Of a DNA stretch of 33,541 nt, positions 6,369 through 14,485 are shown piece by piece. Positions within the stretch are counted from its first letter, which is position 1. Each line of letters begins with the position of its first letter. The notes under the pieces are model-generated. The model had not been told where the DNA came from and did not search any database. It saw nothing but the letters and a program-made list of their open reading frames with translations. The stretch covers positions 1 through 33,541 of the forward strand of contig CADDZJ010000041.1 of the NCBI GenBank assembly GCA_902812415.1, written 5' to 3'. The DNA comes from Acidobacteriota bacterium (GTDB taxonomy: Bacteria > Acidobacteriota > Terriglobia > UBA7540). A program made the position numbers and the translations under genes.

Positions 6369-7658
6369 ATGAAGCGCAGTGAAGTAATGCAAAAGCACAA
6401 GGATTACATCTTTCCGTGCGTGGTCAACTATTATACGGAGCCGTTGGTAGCGGATCGGGGCGAAGGGAAGTACCTTTGGGATCTTGAAGGCAGGCGGTAT
6501 CTCGATTTCTTTGGCGGCATTCTCACGATCAGCGTCGGCCATGCAAATCCGAAGGTCACGAGCCGGATCAAGGCTCAGGTGGATCGCCTTCAGCACACTT
6601 CCACCGTTTATCCCAACGAACAGATTGTCGCGCTGGCTGAAAAGCTGGCCCAGATCACTCCGGGGCGGCTTCAGAAAAGTTTCTTCACGAATAGCGGCAC
6701 CGAGGCTAACGAGGCGGCGGTTTTGCTCGCTCGCATGGCGACCGGCAGCTTTGAAGTCGTGGCGTTGCGGCACGGTTACAGCGGCCATTCGTTGCTGGCA
6801 AAATCGCTCACCGCGCAGGCTCCCTGGCGCCGCGCCGGCGTCATCAGCGTGGGCGTCACTCACGCTCTCAGCCCTTATTGCTATCGCTGCCCGCTGGGAT
6901 TGACTTATCCCGGTTGCGGAGTGGCCTGCGCCAACGACGTTGAAGATGTGATCCGCACCACGACGTCAGGCCACATCGCGGCTTTTCTCGCCGAACCGAT
7001 TCAGGGCGTCGGCGGGTTCATTACGCCGCCGAAGGAGTACTTCAAAATTGTGTTCAATATCATCAAGAAGTACGGTGGACTTTTTATCTCCGATGAAGTT
7101 CAGACCGGCTTCGGGCGCACGGGGAAGAAATGGTTTGGCATCGAGCACTGGGAAGTGGAGCCCGATATCCTCACCACCGCCAAGGGAATGGGCAATGGCG
7201 TACCGGTCGGCGCCACCGTGGCCACCCCGGAAATTGCCGACGCCTTCCAGGGCATGACCATTTCAACGTTTGGCGGTAATCCGGTCACCTCCGTGGCAGC
7301 GCGGGCCACGATTGAAGTCATTGAAGAGGAGAGGCTGCTCGACAACGCCCATGAGGTGGGAAATCACTTCCGCTCGAGACTCGAAGAATTGAAGGAAAAG
7401 CATCCGCTCATTGGCGACGTGCGCGGCAAAGGGTTGATGCAAGGCGTCGAACTGGTGAAAGACCGCAAGACGAAAGAGCCGGCGCCCCAGGAGACGAATC
7501 AGGTGATGGAACGGGCCAAAGAGCATGGCCTGCTCATCGGAAAGGGCGGTCTCTATAGCAACGTCCTGCGCATCGCTCCGGCTCTGAATGTGAGCAAGGC
7601 CGACGTGGACGAAGCCATTCAGATGCTTGACAAAGCCTTTGCGGAAGTCAAAGTGTAA
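6369..7658 (+). CDS. Class III PLP-dependent aminotransferase (AGXT2/GABA aminotransferase-like)
   Basis: A 429-residue cytosolic enzyme of fold-type I, class III, transferring an amino group from an omega-amino acid or alanine to a keto acid. The PLP-phosphate loop is NSGTEANEAA (108-117). FISDEVQTGFGRTG supplies Asp242, which contacts the pyridine nitrogen. TTAKGMGNGVPVG carries Lys272 as the Schiff-base lysine. STFGGNPV and LRIAPAL complete the active site. A four-cysteine patch, CYRCPLGLTYPGCGVAC (Cys171, 174, 183, 187), sits between the core motifs. GAGGA is four bases before the ATG. The sequence is nearest in memory to alanine-glyoxylate aminotransferase 2-like proteins, but GABA or acetylornithine substrates are not excluded. 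The following gene is 45 bases downstream. Confidence 0.9.
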   Translation: MKRSEVMQKHKDYIFPCVVNYYTEPLVADRGEGKYLWDLEGRRYLDFFGGILTISVGHANPKVTSRIKAQVDRLQHTSTVYPNEQIVALAEKLAQITPGRLQKSFFTNSGTEANEAAVLLARMATGSFEVVALRHGYSGHSLLAKSLTAQAPWRRAGVISVGVTHALSPYCYRCPLGLTYPGCGVACANDVEDVIRTTTSGHIAAFLAEPIQGVGGFITPPKEYFKIVFNIIKKYGGLFISDEVQTGFGRTGKKWFGIEHWEVEPDILTTAKGMGNGVPVGATVATPEIADAFQGMTISTFGGNPVTSVAARATIEVIEEERLLDNAHEVGNHFRSRLEELKEKHPLIGDVRGKGLMQGVELVKDRKTKEPAPQETNQVMERAKEHGLLIGKGGLYSNVLRIAPALNVSKADVDEAIQMLDKAFAEVKV

Positions 7659-7703
7659 CGGCGGCAGAATACGGATCGTTCAGCAACCTGGCAGCCTTCT
7701 GAA

Positions 7704-9065
7704 GTGAAGCCATTTCAAACCTACCTTTCATCGGCGCGCGCTGCGCTTCCACCCGATCCGCTCGCACAATGGGCTTCCCTTTTTTTCAGCGCCTCGGCGC
7801 TCACTTTTCTGCTCTCCATCGCAGCGTCCCAATCCTTCCTGGCCCTGGCGACGCTGCTTTATTTCGTCTATCTGCTTCACGCCAACCCCAAGCCGGGAAT
7901 TGCCTTTCCTCCCGTTACGCTGCCGCTCGCACTGTTCTGCTTATTCACCGTACTTTCCATCTTCTGGGCGGAGAACGAGGCTGTGGGCGGATTTGCCGTG
8001 CGCAAGCTGGCGCTTTTCCTGATTCTGCTGCTCACGGTGAATCTGGTGGTGAGCGCGCGCCATCTGAATTTCCTGCTGAAGGCGATGTTTGTGGAGGCGG
8101 CGGTCGCGGGCGTCGTGGGCGCGGTGCAGTTTGTAGAGCAGTATGAGCGGGTGCGCATCGAGCATCCCCACCGGATTTACCTGTATATGACGGTCACTCG
8201 CATTCGAGGCTTCATGGGCCACTGGATGAACTTTGGCGGACAGCAGATGCTGATATTCTGCGCGCTTCTGGCGTTCCTGCTGCTCTCGATGAAATGGAAA
8301 CCAGGCTCAGGCCCGGTAGCGAGCGTTGCGGCGGGCGAAGCGGCCGCGAGAAATCAAGGCAGCACCTGGACCGCGCGGCCTGCGAAGGTCTGGTGGATTG
8401 TGATGGCCGTGATCGCTTTATCGATCCTGCTGAATTTCACGCGCGGGGTATGGCTAGGTTGCTTTGTAGGAGCCATTTATCTGGTGGCGCGGTGGAGGGC
8501 GCGATGGCTGTGGGCTTTGCCCATCCTGGTCGGCATCACGCTGATCGCCGGGCCGCGACTTCTACGTCAGCGCGAGGAATCCGTGCTGCATCCTTCGCGC
8601 GACGCCTCGCTGGCCGTGCGGTTTGAAATGTGGCACGCAGGCTGGAAAATGATCGAGCGGCATCCGTGGGTCGGCGTAGGACCGGAGAACATTCCGGAAG
8701 TCTACGATCTTTATCTGCCTCCGGGGAAGACGCCAATTGTGGGCTATCATGCGCATCTCCACAACGATTATATCCAGCTTGCGGCAGAGCGCGGCTTGCC
8801 GTGCCTTGCAGCCTGGTTGTGGTTCATGATTGCCCTAGCCTGGGGCATCCTACGGCTTCGTCGCCGGCTGGGTTCCTCGCAATGGGTGGCTCACGCGGCG
8901 CTGGCGGGATGGCTGGCTTTCGTCGCCGAAGGGTTCTTTGAATTCAACTTCGGCACTTCGCCGGTGCTAATGGTGTTCCTGTTTGTGATGGCTACGCCTT
9001 ACGCCGCAGAACGGATCGAGGAGTGTCACAAGCAGGGGAAGGTTGCGACACCATCATCGCGGTAA
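7704..9065 (+). CDS. O-antigen ligase/polymerase-like membrane protein (Wzy_C family)
   Basis: A 453-residue inner-membrane protein with about ten to twelve hydrophobic segments and a periplasmic loop typical of the O-antigen ligase/Wzy polymerase family. The diagnostic Wzy_C region runs from FTRGVWLGCFVGAIYLVARW through RFEMWHAGWKMIERHPWVGV and GPENIPEVY to HAHLHNDYIQLAAERGLPCL, which includes the Arg and His-rich signatures used in glycan ligation. Family members join or polymerise lipid-linked sugars on the outer face of the membrane. The start is taken as GTG at 7704, the first in-frame start after the aminotransferase; its ribosome-binding site is weak. No other glycan genes lie alongside, so the glycan cannot be inferred. 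Confidence 0.85.
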   Translation: MKPFQTYLSSARAALPPDPLAQWASLFFSASALTFLLSIAASQSFLALATLLYFVYLLHANPKPGIAFPPVTLPLALFCLFTVLSIFWAENEAVGGFAVRKLALFLILLLTVNLVVSARHLNFLLKAMFVEAAVAGVVGAVQFVEQYERVRIEHPHRIYLYMTVTRIRGFMGHWMNFGGQQMLIFCALLAFLLLSMKWKPGSGPVASVAAGEAAARNQGSTWTARPAKVWWIVMAVIALSILLNFTRGVWLGCFVGAIYLVARWRARWLWALPILVGITLIAGPRLLRQREESVLHPSRDASLAVRFEMWHAGWKMIERHPWVGVGPENIPEVYDLYLPPGKTPIVGYHAHLHNDYIQLAAERGLPCLAAWLWFMIALAWGILRLRRRLGSSQWVAHAALAGWLAFVAEGFFEFNFGTSPVLMVFLFVMATPYAAERIEECHKQGKVATPSSR

Positions 9066-9072
9066 ACAATTG

Positions 9073-9141
9073 TTCACCACAGAGGACACCGAGAGATCGC
9101 AGAGCGCTTTTCTCAGTGTTCTCCGTGCTCTCTGTGGTGAA
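9073..9141. repeat. CACAGAG-type long hairpin repeat
   Basis: TTCACCACAGAG (9073-9084) and CTCTGTGGTGAA (9130-9141) are exact reverse complements. The inner arms, GGACACCGAGAGA and TCTCAGTGTTCTCC, also pair imperfectly, giving a hairpin of about 69 bases. It lies between the convergent ligase and protease genes. I recognise it as a repeat type scattered through many environmental bacterial genomes. Confidence 0.7.
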
Positions 9142-9287
9142 GTTTCTCGTATCCTTACTCGACTCGGCGCTGCCACGGCAGGCCTTAAGGGCCACCCACC
9201 CTCACGTCGGGAAGAAGGTGATGCAAAGCATCGCTCGAAGGAGCGCAGAGCTTTGCGCCCCTCCCTGCCTGAGCTTTTCAGCAAGTT

Positions 9288-10823
9288 TTACTGCCCTTCG
9301 TCTCCACCTCCGGGCGAGATGACGACAAACATCGGGAACCCCTGGTGGATCACGCGAAGCAGAGTTTGCCCGTTAGCCTCCGATGCCAGGCGATTGAAAT
9401 CCGAGACGTTCCTCACCGGCTGACGGTTGATGCTCTCGATGACATCGCCCCGTGAGAGACCCGCCTGGCCTGCCGGGCTGTTGGGATCAACGTTGGTGAT
9501 CACCACACCGCGCACTCCTTCCGGAAGGTTAAGCTGATCGCGGATATCGGGCGTCAGGTTCTGAACTGAGATGCCCTGAAGCACGCTCTGCGCGGGCGCC
9601 CGGCCCATGTTCGAGCCGCCCTGACCTTCACCAGCATTGGCCTGCAGCTCGCCGAGTTGCATCCGAACAGTCATTGGCTTGCCGTTGCGCAGGATTTCGA
9701 GCGTCACCTCAGTCCCGGGATTACTTTCCCCGACGATATAGCGCAAGTCATCCGGGGAGGTAACCACGTGGCCGTTCAATTTCCTGATGACATCCCCTGA
9801 CTTCAGTCCTGCTTTTGCGGCCGGGGAACCGGGCTCCACATCGGTGATTAATGCTCCATTGAGATCGGGGACGTTAAACTGCTTGGCGAGACCTTGATCG
9901 AGCGATTGAATCCTGACGCCCATATAGCCTCGCGCAACTTTGCCGTGCTGGATGAGATCGTTCATCACGTGCTTCGCAGTATTGGACGGAATGGCGAAGC
10001 CGATTCCAATGAACCCTCCTTCTCCGCCCGGTCCCGAGTTGGAGCTGAGGATCGCGGTATTAATGCCAATCACCTGTCCGTGGACATTCACCAGCGCTCC
10101 CCCGGAATTTCCCGGGTTAATCGCCGCGTCCGTCTGGATAAAATTCTCGTACCCCTGAGGCCCCTCGATACCTACGCTGCGACCCAGGGCGCTCACGATT
10201 CCCTTCGTCACGGTGAAGTCTAGCCCGAACGGGTTTCCAAAAGCCATCACGGAGTCGCCCACGTGCAATGTGGATGAGTCACCCAAGGGCGCGACAGGCA
10301 GATTGGAGGCGTTGATCTTCACCACGGCCAGATCGCTTTGCGGATCAGCGCCTACAACTTTGCCTTTGAAAACTCGCTTGTCCAGCAGGGTGACCTGAAT
10401 ATCTTTGGCGTTTCGGATGACGTGATTGTTGGTAAGGATATATCCGTCGGCAGAGACGATCACGCCGCTGCCCAGCGCGCGCTCCCGCTGCTCCCGCGGA
10501 ATATTGGGAAAGAGATTGCCAAAGAATTGGCGGAAGAAAGGGTCCATCATGAAAGGCGATTGTTGCACCTGGATGATGTGCGTCGATTGAATGCTGACGA
10601 CCGCAGGCTTGATCGTGTTCACGATGCGCTCGTAAGCTTTATTCATATTGGCGAGAGTCTGGATATCGGCCCCATCCAGGCCATCCCCGTTGGCAAGGAC
10701 AAAATTGCTGGAACGATGATCGTAATGAAGGGTCACCGAAAGAGCTAACAAGAGGATGCCGATGCAGGTCAGGCTCAGGCCCAGTAAATTTTCCCGCAGA
10801 AATTTTCTATTGATCCGTCGCAT
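9288..10823 (-). CDS. DegP/HtrA (Do) family serine endoprotease
   Basis: A 511-residue periplasmic quality-control protease, anchored by one N-terminal helix (LLGLSLTCIGILLLALSVTL, residues 13-32) with a basic start and no obvious cleavage site. The trypsin-like domain carries the full triad: His134 (LTNNHVI), Asp164 (SDLAVV) and Ser240 (GNSGGA). Two PDZ domains follow, the first around GYMGVRIQSLD through GDVIRKLNG, the second around VLQGISVQNLT through GDVIESINRQPV. The region before the triad (FFRQFFGNLFP, PREQRERALGSG) has the long LA loop of the Do group. A strong GAGGAGG lies before the ATG. It stands alone in its transcription unit. The gene could be called degP or degQ; sequence alone does not decide. 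Confidence 0.95.
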   Translation of the reverse strand: MRRINRKFLRENLLGLSLTCIGILLLALSVTLHYDHRSSNFVLANGDGLDGADIQTLANMNKAYERIVNTIKPAVVSIQSTHIIQVQQSPFMMDPFFRQFFGNLFPNIPREQRERALGSGVIVSADGYILTNNHVIRNAKDIQVTLLDKRVFKGKVVGADPQSDLAVVKINASNLPVAPLGDSSTLHVGDSVMAFGNPFGLDFTVTKGIVSALGRSVGIEGPQGYENFIQTDAAINPGNSGGALVNVHGQVIGINTAILSSNSGPGGEGGFIGIGFAIPSNTAKHVMNDLIQHGKVARGYMGVRIQSLDQGLAKQFNVPDLNGALITDVEPGSPAAKAGLKSGDVIRKLNGHVVTSPDDLRYIVGESNPGTEVTLEILRNGKPMTVRMQLGELQANAGEGQGGSNMGRAPAQSVLQGISVQNLTPDIRDQLNLPEGVRGVVITNVDPNSPAGQAGLSRGDVIESINRQPVRNVSDFNRLASEANGQTLLRVIHQGFPMFVVISPGGGDEGQ

Positions 10824-11221
10824 AAAACTTTTTCCTCCTCGTGTTCATCACGCGCGTTTGCCCCATGGGTCGCTCACCCACAGGCCAACTTTAAACCCTC
10901 CTCAGGATTTCTGCCGCCCGAGATGGAAATCGGTGTTTCTGATAGAGCCGTGGATACTCTTGCAGGACACCTTGCGCTGCGTCCCTTCTCTTCGGCGACC
11001 TTTCAATTCCCAATTCGCTTAGACGGGCAAACGGCGCATCTGGTGAGTCACAATCCGTCTGAGGGCTGATTAATCCTAAAATCAGGCCTCAATACTTTCA
11101 TTCTATTACGGGCAGGTTTCTGCTTCCACACGCTTTCGTTTATATAAGATGCCATCCCGGCAACTGAAGGTTTACCGTGCTCGGCCTGCGCAGAGGCTTG
11201 TCGGCCAAGGCCCCAATCGAT
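10824..11221. other. Intergenic region upstream of the protease gene
   Basis: About 400 bases without a convincing gene. On the minus strand it must carry the protease promoter, but no pair of -35/-10 boxes at normal spacing stands out. A small inverted repeat, CTGATT (11066-11071) and AATCAG (11080-11085), is the only structure noted. Confidence 0.5.
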
Positions 11222-11476
11222 TTACGACTCAATGCCCAGGTCGCGGGCGAACTTTTCAGCGTCGAATGGCGATGCGTGGAAAACCCTGCCATCCACCTCA
11301 ATGGTTGGCGTGCGCTGTTTGCCCTGATTGACGCTCTTGACGAATTCCGCAGCCTCCGGATTCTCTTCAATATCGATTTCCTGAAAAAGAATCTGCCGTT
11401 TGGCGAGGAATTCCTTCGCCGCCTGAGAATCCTCACACCAGGTTCGCGTATAGAGGCGGATGTGATGCTGAGTCAT
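11222..11476 (-). CDS. Glutaredoxin-like protein with a C-x-x-S site
   Basis: An 84-residue thioredoxin-fold protein of glutaredoxin size. The active site is TWCEDSQ (Cys14, Ser17), so the resolving cysteine of the usual C-x-x-C is serine, and Cys14 is the only cysteine in the whole protein. The cis-proline segment RTPTIEVDG follows at the expected place, then RVFHASPFDAEKFARDLGI. A single-cysteine site suggests glutathione-dependent monothiol chemistry or a scaffold role rather than disulfide reduction. A GTG start 12 bases upstream is possible, but the ATG at 11476 is better placed eight bases after GGGGTGA. It is transcribed toward the protease gene, about 400 bases away. Confidence 0.8.
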   Translation of the reverse strand: MTQHHIRLYTRTWCEDSQAAKEFLAKRQILFQEIDIEENPEAAEFVKSVNQGKQRTPTIEVDGRVFHASPFDAEKFARDLGIES

Positions 11477-12201
11477 GATCGGTGTCACCCCTTGACAAGG
11501 TTATTGCGAAACGTGAAGCGGTCTTTTTCACTGCAACGCATGGAAATGGCAAAGGCCTTCTCGCGCAAGCGCGAATTTATGAGCCCGCCCCCGCTTGCGC
11601 GCGGGTGATAACAAAAGGCGCTTGCGAGCGGAAGGCGACGTTGCACAGTTCTTTTACGCCCCTGTCAAGCTTCGCAAAATCTGCCTGCTGTGTAAATGCG
11701 CATGGCATTGTGTAAGAAATGCTGCCTGATTGTTTTCTTCTCAGGCGTTAGAAGTTTTATGCAATATCCCCCTAGCAGACTGAAAAGAGAGTGCGTAAAG
11801 GATCATGATGCAAACTGCCGCCTTTTGGCATTGGCTTTGCACCTTAGAGAATTGAACGTACGGAAGTTGAAGAGCCATGAGAGCCTGGCCCGTTGCGGCG
11901 CTGGACCTTGGTTCAATCCCCCTTCCCACCGCTCTGGCTTCGGCCAGAGAGGGCTGGCGTCGCGGCGGGTCAGGAATTTTTCTTGTGATGCTCGGATGCT
12001 CTCCGTACGCTTCCTTCAAAATGCGGAGGAACGGGTGTCGAATTCGCGCGAAGAAGAGTGCCTAACTCGCAAGGGTTTTGTGTGACACGCCGGGCGCCTT
12101 GAGGGATTGATGCCGATGTGAAATTGCCGCAACAATCCGCCAGCAGAGTTTTCAGCACGATTTGAGGACTGGCTTACAAACCAGTTCTATAACCCCAGCC
12201 G
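11477..12201. other. Long gap upstream of rimP, without a convincing gene
   Basis: About 700 bases in which all open frames are short and look random. The stretch contains a long imperfect RNA helix (11884-11974) with a closing helix around it, described separately. Further right it has a small hairpin, ACTGG-N8-CCAGT (12168-12185), whose loop happens to resemble a tRNA-Val anticodon loop, but no tRNA can be folded. Confidence 0.5.
11849..12017 (+). ncRNA. Candidate structured RNA (long G-U-rich helix)
   Basis: Read as plus-strand RNA, 11884-11907 pairs with 11951-11974: 23 of 24 positions pair and six of them are G-U, with a single A-G mismatch. Inside, 11932-11938 and 11943-11949 form a perfect 7-bp hairpin closed by a C(UUCG)G loop. 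Outside, CGTACGGA (11857-11864) pairs with TCCGTACG (12002-12009), possibly extended by short AT-rich pairs. The result is a closing stem, an open internal bubble and a long apical arm, the general plan of 6S RNA, though I cannot match 6S sequence motifs. The G-U pairs favour plus-strand RNA. A U-tract (11977-11981) directly follows the apical arm, so it might instead be a terminator stem. No good promoter was found. Confidence 0.35.
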
Positions 12202-12240
12202 AAAGGGGGCGCATGAAAAATTGCGCCCCCTTTTTATTTT
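12202..12240 (+). terminator. Strong intrinsic terminator upstream of rimP
   Basis: AAAGGGGGCGCA (12202-12213) and TGCGCCCCCTTT (12222-12233) are exact reverse complements with an 8-base loop, followed by a T-rich run to 12240. It must end a transcript from further left, although no gene is seen there. CCCC at 12193-12196 can pair with GGGG at 12205-12208, a potential competing hairpin. Confidence 0.85.
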
Positions 12241-12296
12241 GCTTACAAGGCCCTACGCTGTTGAAGACTCTTCCTGTCACATTGCTTTCTGCTGCC

Positions 12297-12325
12297 TTGC
12301 TTTTGAGCGGGGGCGGGGCTATACT
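12297..12325 (+). promoter_or_regulatory. Candidate sigma-70 promoter of the rimP operon
   Basis: TTGCTT (12297-12302) and TATACT (12320-12325) are 17 bases apart. Transcription would begin near 12332, about ten bases before the attenuator hairpin, leaving a leader of about 100 bases before rimP. Confidence 0.65.
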
Positions 12326-12341
12326 TAATCGTGAAGGGTTG

Positions 12342-12374
12342 AAGTGGGCGAAAGCCCACTTTTTTATTGTGGGC
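12342..12374 (+). promoter_or_regulatory. rimP leader attenuator
   Basis: AAGTGGGC (12342-12349), a GAAA tetraloop and GCCCACTT (12354-12361) make a perfect 8-bp hairpin followed by a T-run (12360-12365), a textbook intrinsic terminator sitting between the promoter and rimP. A second GTGGGC at 12369-12374 can pair with the same GCCCAC (12354-12359) in an alternative fold. A terminator hairpin of this kind before rimP is known in other bacteria as the rimP leader. Confidence 0.7.
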
Positions 12375-12434
12375 TGAAGTATCTCTGGGAAATGCCGGCC
12401 TCGCTTATCCAGCCTGGGCGAAGATAAGTTCTAA

Positions 12435-12893
12435 ATGACGGTCGATTTGGAAAAGATCAGGAGCATGGCCGAGCGTATTGTCGCTTCAGAAGGTCTCACG
12501 CTTTTCGACGTGGAATTGAAGGGAGGCCGGGCGAATCAACTGCTGAGGGTCTATATTGACAAGCCTCAGGGTGTTTCCCACAAGGATTGCCAGACGGTCA
12601 GCGAGCAGTTGAGCGCCATGCTGGATGTGGAAGACCCTTTTCCAGGTCGGTATACGCTGGAAGTTTCTTCACCAGGCCTGGAGCGTGAACTGGTGAAAAC
12701 GCGCGACTATGAATATTTCACGGGCCGCCTCGCTCGTCTGGTGCTGCGAGAACCCGTGGGCGGGCAGAAGGTGCTGGAGGGGCGGCTGGCCGGCTATCGA
12801 GACGGCCAGGTGCGACTGGACGTAGGCAAAGGGCAAATCCGCGCGATGGATTTCGCCAATATCGCCAGGGCGCGATTAGTGCTGGAGGAGTAG
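12435..12893 (+). CDS. rimP: Ribosome maturation factor RimP
   Basis: A 152-residue cytosolic protein needed for maturation of the 30S subunit. The N-terminal domain shows MAERIVASEGLTLFDVELKG and LRVYIDKPQGVSHKDCQTVS, followed by the signature YTLEVSSPGLERELVKTRDY that links to the small C-terminal beta-barrel (VLEGRLAGYRDGQVRLDV). Length is typical. It opens the rimP-nusA-infB operon; nusA begins 59 bases downstream. No strong Shine-Dalgarno sequence precedes the ATG. Expression is probably set by the attenuator at 12342-12374. Confidence 0.96.
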   Translation: MTVDLEKIRSMAERIVASEGLTLFDVELKGGRANQLLRVYIDKPQGVSHKDCQTVSEQLSAMLDVEDPFPGRYTLEVSSPGLERELVKTRDYEYFTGRLARLVLREPVGGQKVLEGRLAGYRDGQVRLDVGKGQIRAMDFANIARARLVLEE

Positions 12894-12952
12894 AAAACTC
12901 TGATCCCGTGTGAAAAGTCCTGAGTTCCCGAAGCGCAAGTTTCTTCGAGGGT

Positions 12953-14485
12953 ATGATCGTGACAACGAGTCTGCTTTATCAAACCATTGACCAGTTGAGC
13001 CGGGAGAAAGGCATCGATCCGCAGGTCATCATTTCGGCGGTGGAAGACGCCATCCTGGTGGCGACCCGCAAATATTACAAGACCAGCGAAGATCTGGAGT
13101 CGCATTTTAATAAAGAGACGGGCGCGGTGGAAGTGTACGCCGTCAAAAAAGTCGTCGAGCGCGTGGAGGACGAAGACCATCAGCTTTCGCTTGACGAGGC
13201 GCGGCAATACGATCCGGACGCGAGCCTGGAAGGGGAAGTCCGCATCCCCAAGGCGACGGACGTGCTGGGCCGCATCGCCGCGCAGACAGCCAAGCAAGTG
13301 ATTTTTCAGAAGGTCCGCGAGGCTGAGCGCGACACGGTTTTTGCCGAATACAACCAGCGCATCGGCGAACTGGTGAATTGCGTGGTGAAGCAACTGGAAG
13401 GCTCCGACGTGATTGTGGACCTGGGGCGCACCGAAGGCCGCATGCCACGGCGCGAGCAATCGCGCCTGGAAACCTATCAGGTCGGTGACCGGCTTCGCGC
13501 CGTCATCACGGCGGTAGACCGGGCGGCGCGCGGTCCGCAGGTGGTGGTGTCGCGCGCGGACGCCATGCTGGTGCAGCGTTTGTTCGAGATGGAAGTGCCG
13601 GAAATCTACGACGGCACGGTGGTGATCAAAGCCATCGCCCGCGAAGCTGGGGAACGAACCAAGGTGGCGGTTTATTCCAAAGACCCGGACGTGGACTGCG
13701 TGGGCGCCTGCGTCGGAATGAAGGGCATGCGGGTGCAATCCATCATCCGCGAATTGCGCGGCGAAAAGATTGACATCATCGAATATAACGAAGACCCCAT
13801 CGCTTTCGCCGCCAACGCTTTGAGCCCGGCCAAGATCAGCCACGTCTCGATTGTGGACCCGGAAGAAAAGCACCTGGAAGTGATCGTGGAGGATTCGCAA
13901 CTGTCGCTCGCCATCGGTAAGAAAGGGCAGAACGTGCGCCTAGCCGCCAAACTTCTGGGCTGGCACGTGGATATCAAGAGCGAGGAAGAGAAGCGCCAGG
14001 AAATCGAATCGCAGATGGCGGAGATGGCTCGCCGTGGCGCGGCGATTACTGAACTGGCGGGCCTGGGCGACAAGACGCTTGAACGGCTGCGGGAGCACGG
14101 CATCGAGACCGTGGAGCAGCTTGCCCAGATGACTCCCGACGATTTGACGCAGATTCCCGGCATCGGCGACAAGACGGTGGAAAAGATTCGTCGCGTGGTG
14201 ACGGAATACTTTGAAGCAGGCGGGCAAGCTTCGGGCGCCGAAGCGCCGGTTGAAGCCGAGGCGGCCGTTGCGGAAGATGCCTTGGCTTCAGAATCGGCTG
14301 GCGGCGAGGAAGCGGTTGAAACTGAGGCGGAGGCTTCATCGGAGGCGACGAGTGGAAGCGCAGCATCAGGGAGCGAATCAACTGCCGAAACCGGCGCAGA
14401 TCAAAGCGCCGAGCCCGCTGAAGGCGCTGAGACAGCCTCTTCGCCTGTTGAGGATGCCCCTGCTGTAGGAGATAAAACGGAGTGA
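12953..14485 (+). CDS. nusA: Transcription termination/antitermination protein NusA
   Basis: A 510-residue RNA polymerase-binding factor acting in pausing, termination and antitermination. The N-terminal polymerase-binding domain starts with [20 protein letters not shown]. The S1 domain spans about residues 133-200 ([20 protein letters not shown]). Two KH domains follow, with [20 protein letters not shown] and [21 protein letters not shown] helix-hairpin-helix segment ([20 protein letters not shown], then [12 protein letters not shown]) comes next. The last 90 or so residues are a low-complexity Ala/Glu/Ser acidic tail, longer than in short NusA proteins. The stop overlaps the infB start by four bases. 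Confidence 0.97.
   Translation: MIVTTSLLYQTIDQLSREKGIDPQVIISAVEDAILVATRKYYKTSEDLESHFNKETGAVEVYAVKKVVERVEDEDHQLSLDEARQYDPDASLEGEVRIPKATDVLGRIAAQTAKQVIFQKVREAERDTVFAEYNQRIGELVNCVVKQLEGSDVIVDLGRTEGRMPRREQSRLETYQVGDRLRAVITAVDRAARGPQVVVSRADAMLVQRLFEMEVPEIYDGTVVIKAIAREAGERTKVAVYSKDPDVDCVGACVGMKGMRVQSIIRELRGEKIDIIEYNEDPIAFAANALSPAKISHVSIVDPEEKHLEVIVEDSQLSLAIGKKGQNVRLAAKLLGWHVDIKSEEEKRQEIESQMAEMARRGAAITELAGLGDKTLERLREHGIETVEQLAQMTPDDLTQIPGIGDKTVEKIRRVVTEYFEAGGQASGAEAPVEAEAAVAEDALASESAGGEEAVETEAEASSEATSGSAASGSESTAETGADQSAEPAEGAETASSPVEDAPAVGDKTE

Noticed and set aside
11881-11925. GGTTCAATCC resembling a tRNA T-loop
   Set aside because: The flanking bases cannot form a T-stem, and no acceptor or anticodon arm is in register.
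12167-12187. Hairpin with a CTTACAA loop, like a tRNA-Val anticodon arm
   Set aside because: The loop is eight bases and no D- or T-arm accompanies it.
12794-13900. 368-codon minus-strand frame opposite nusA
   Set aside because: Antisense shadow of nusA, with His/Phe/Asp-rich composition and no family match.
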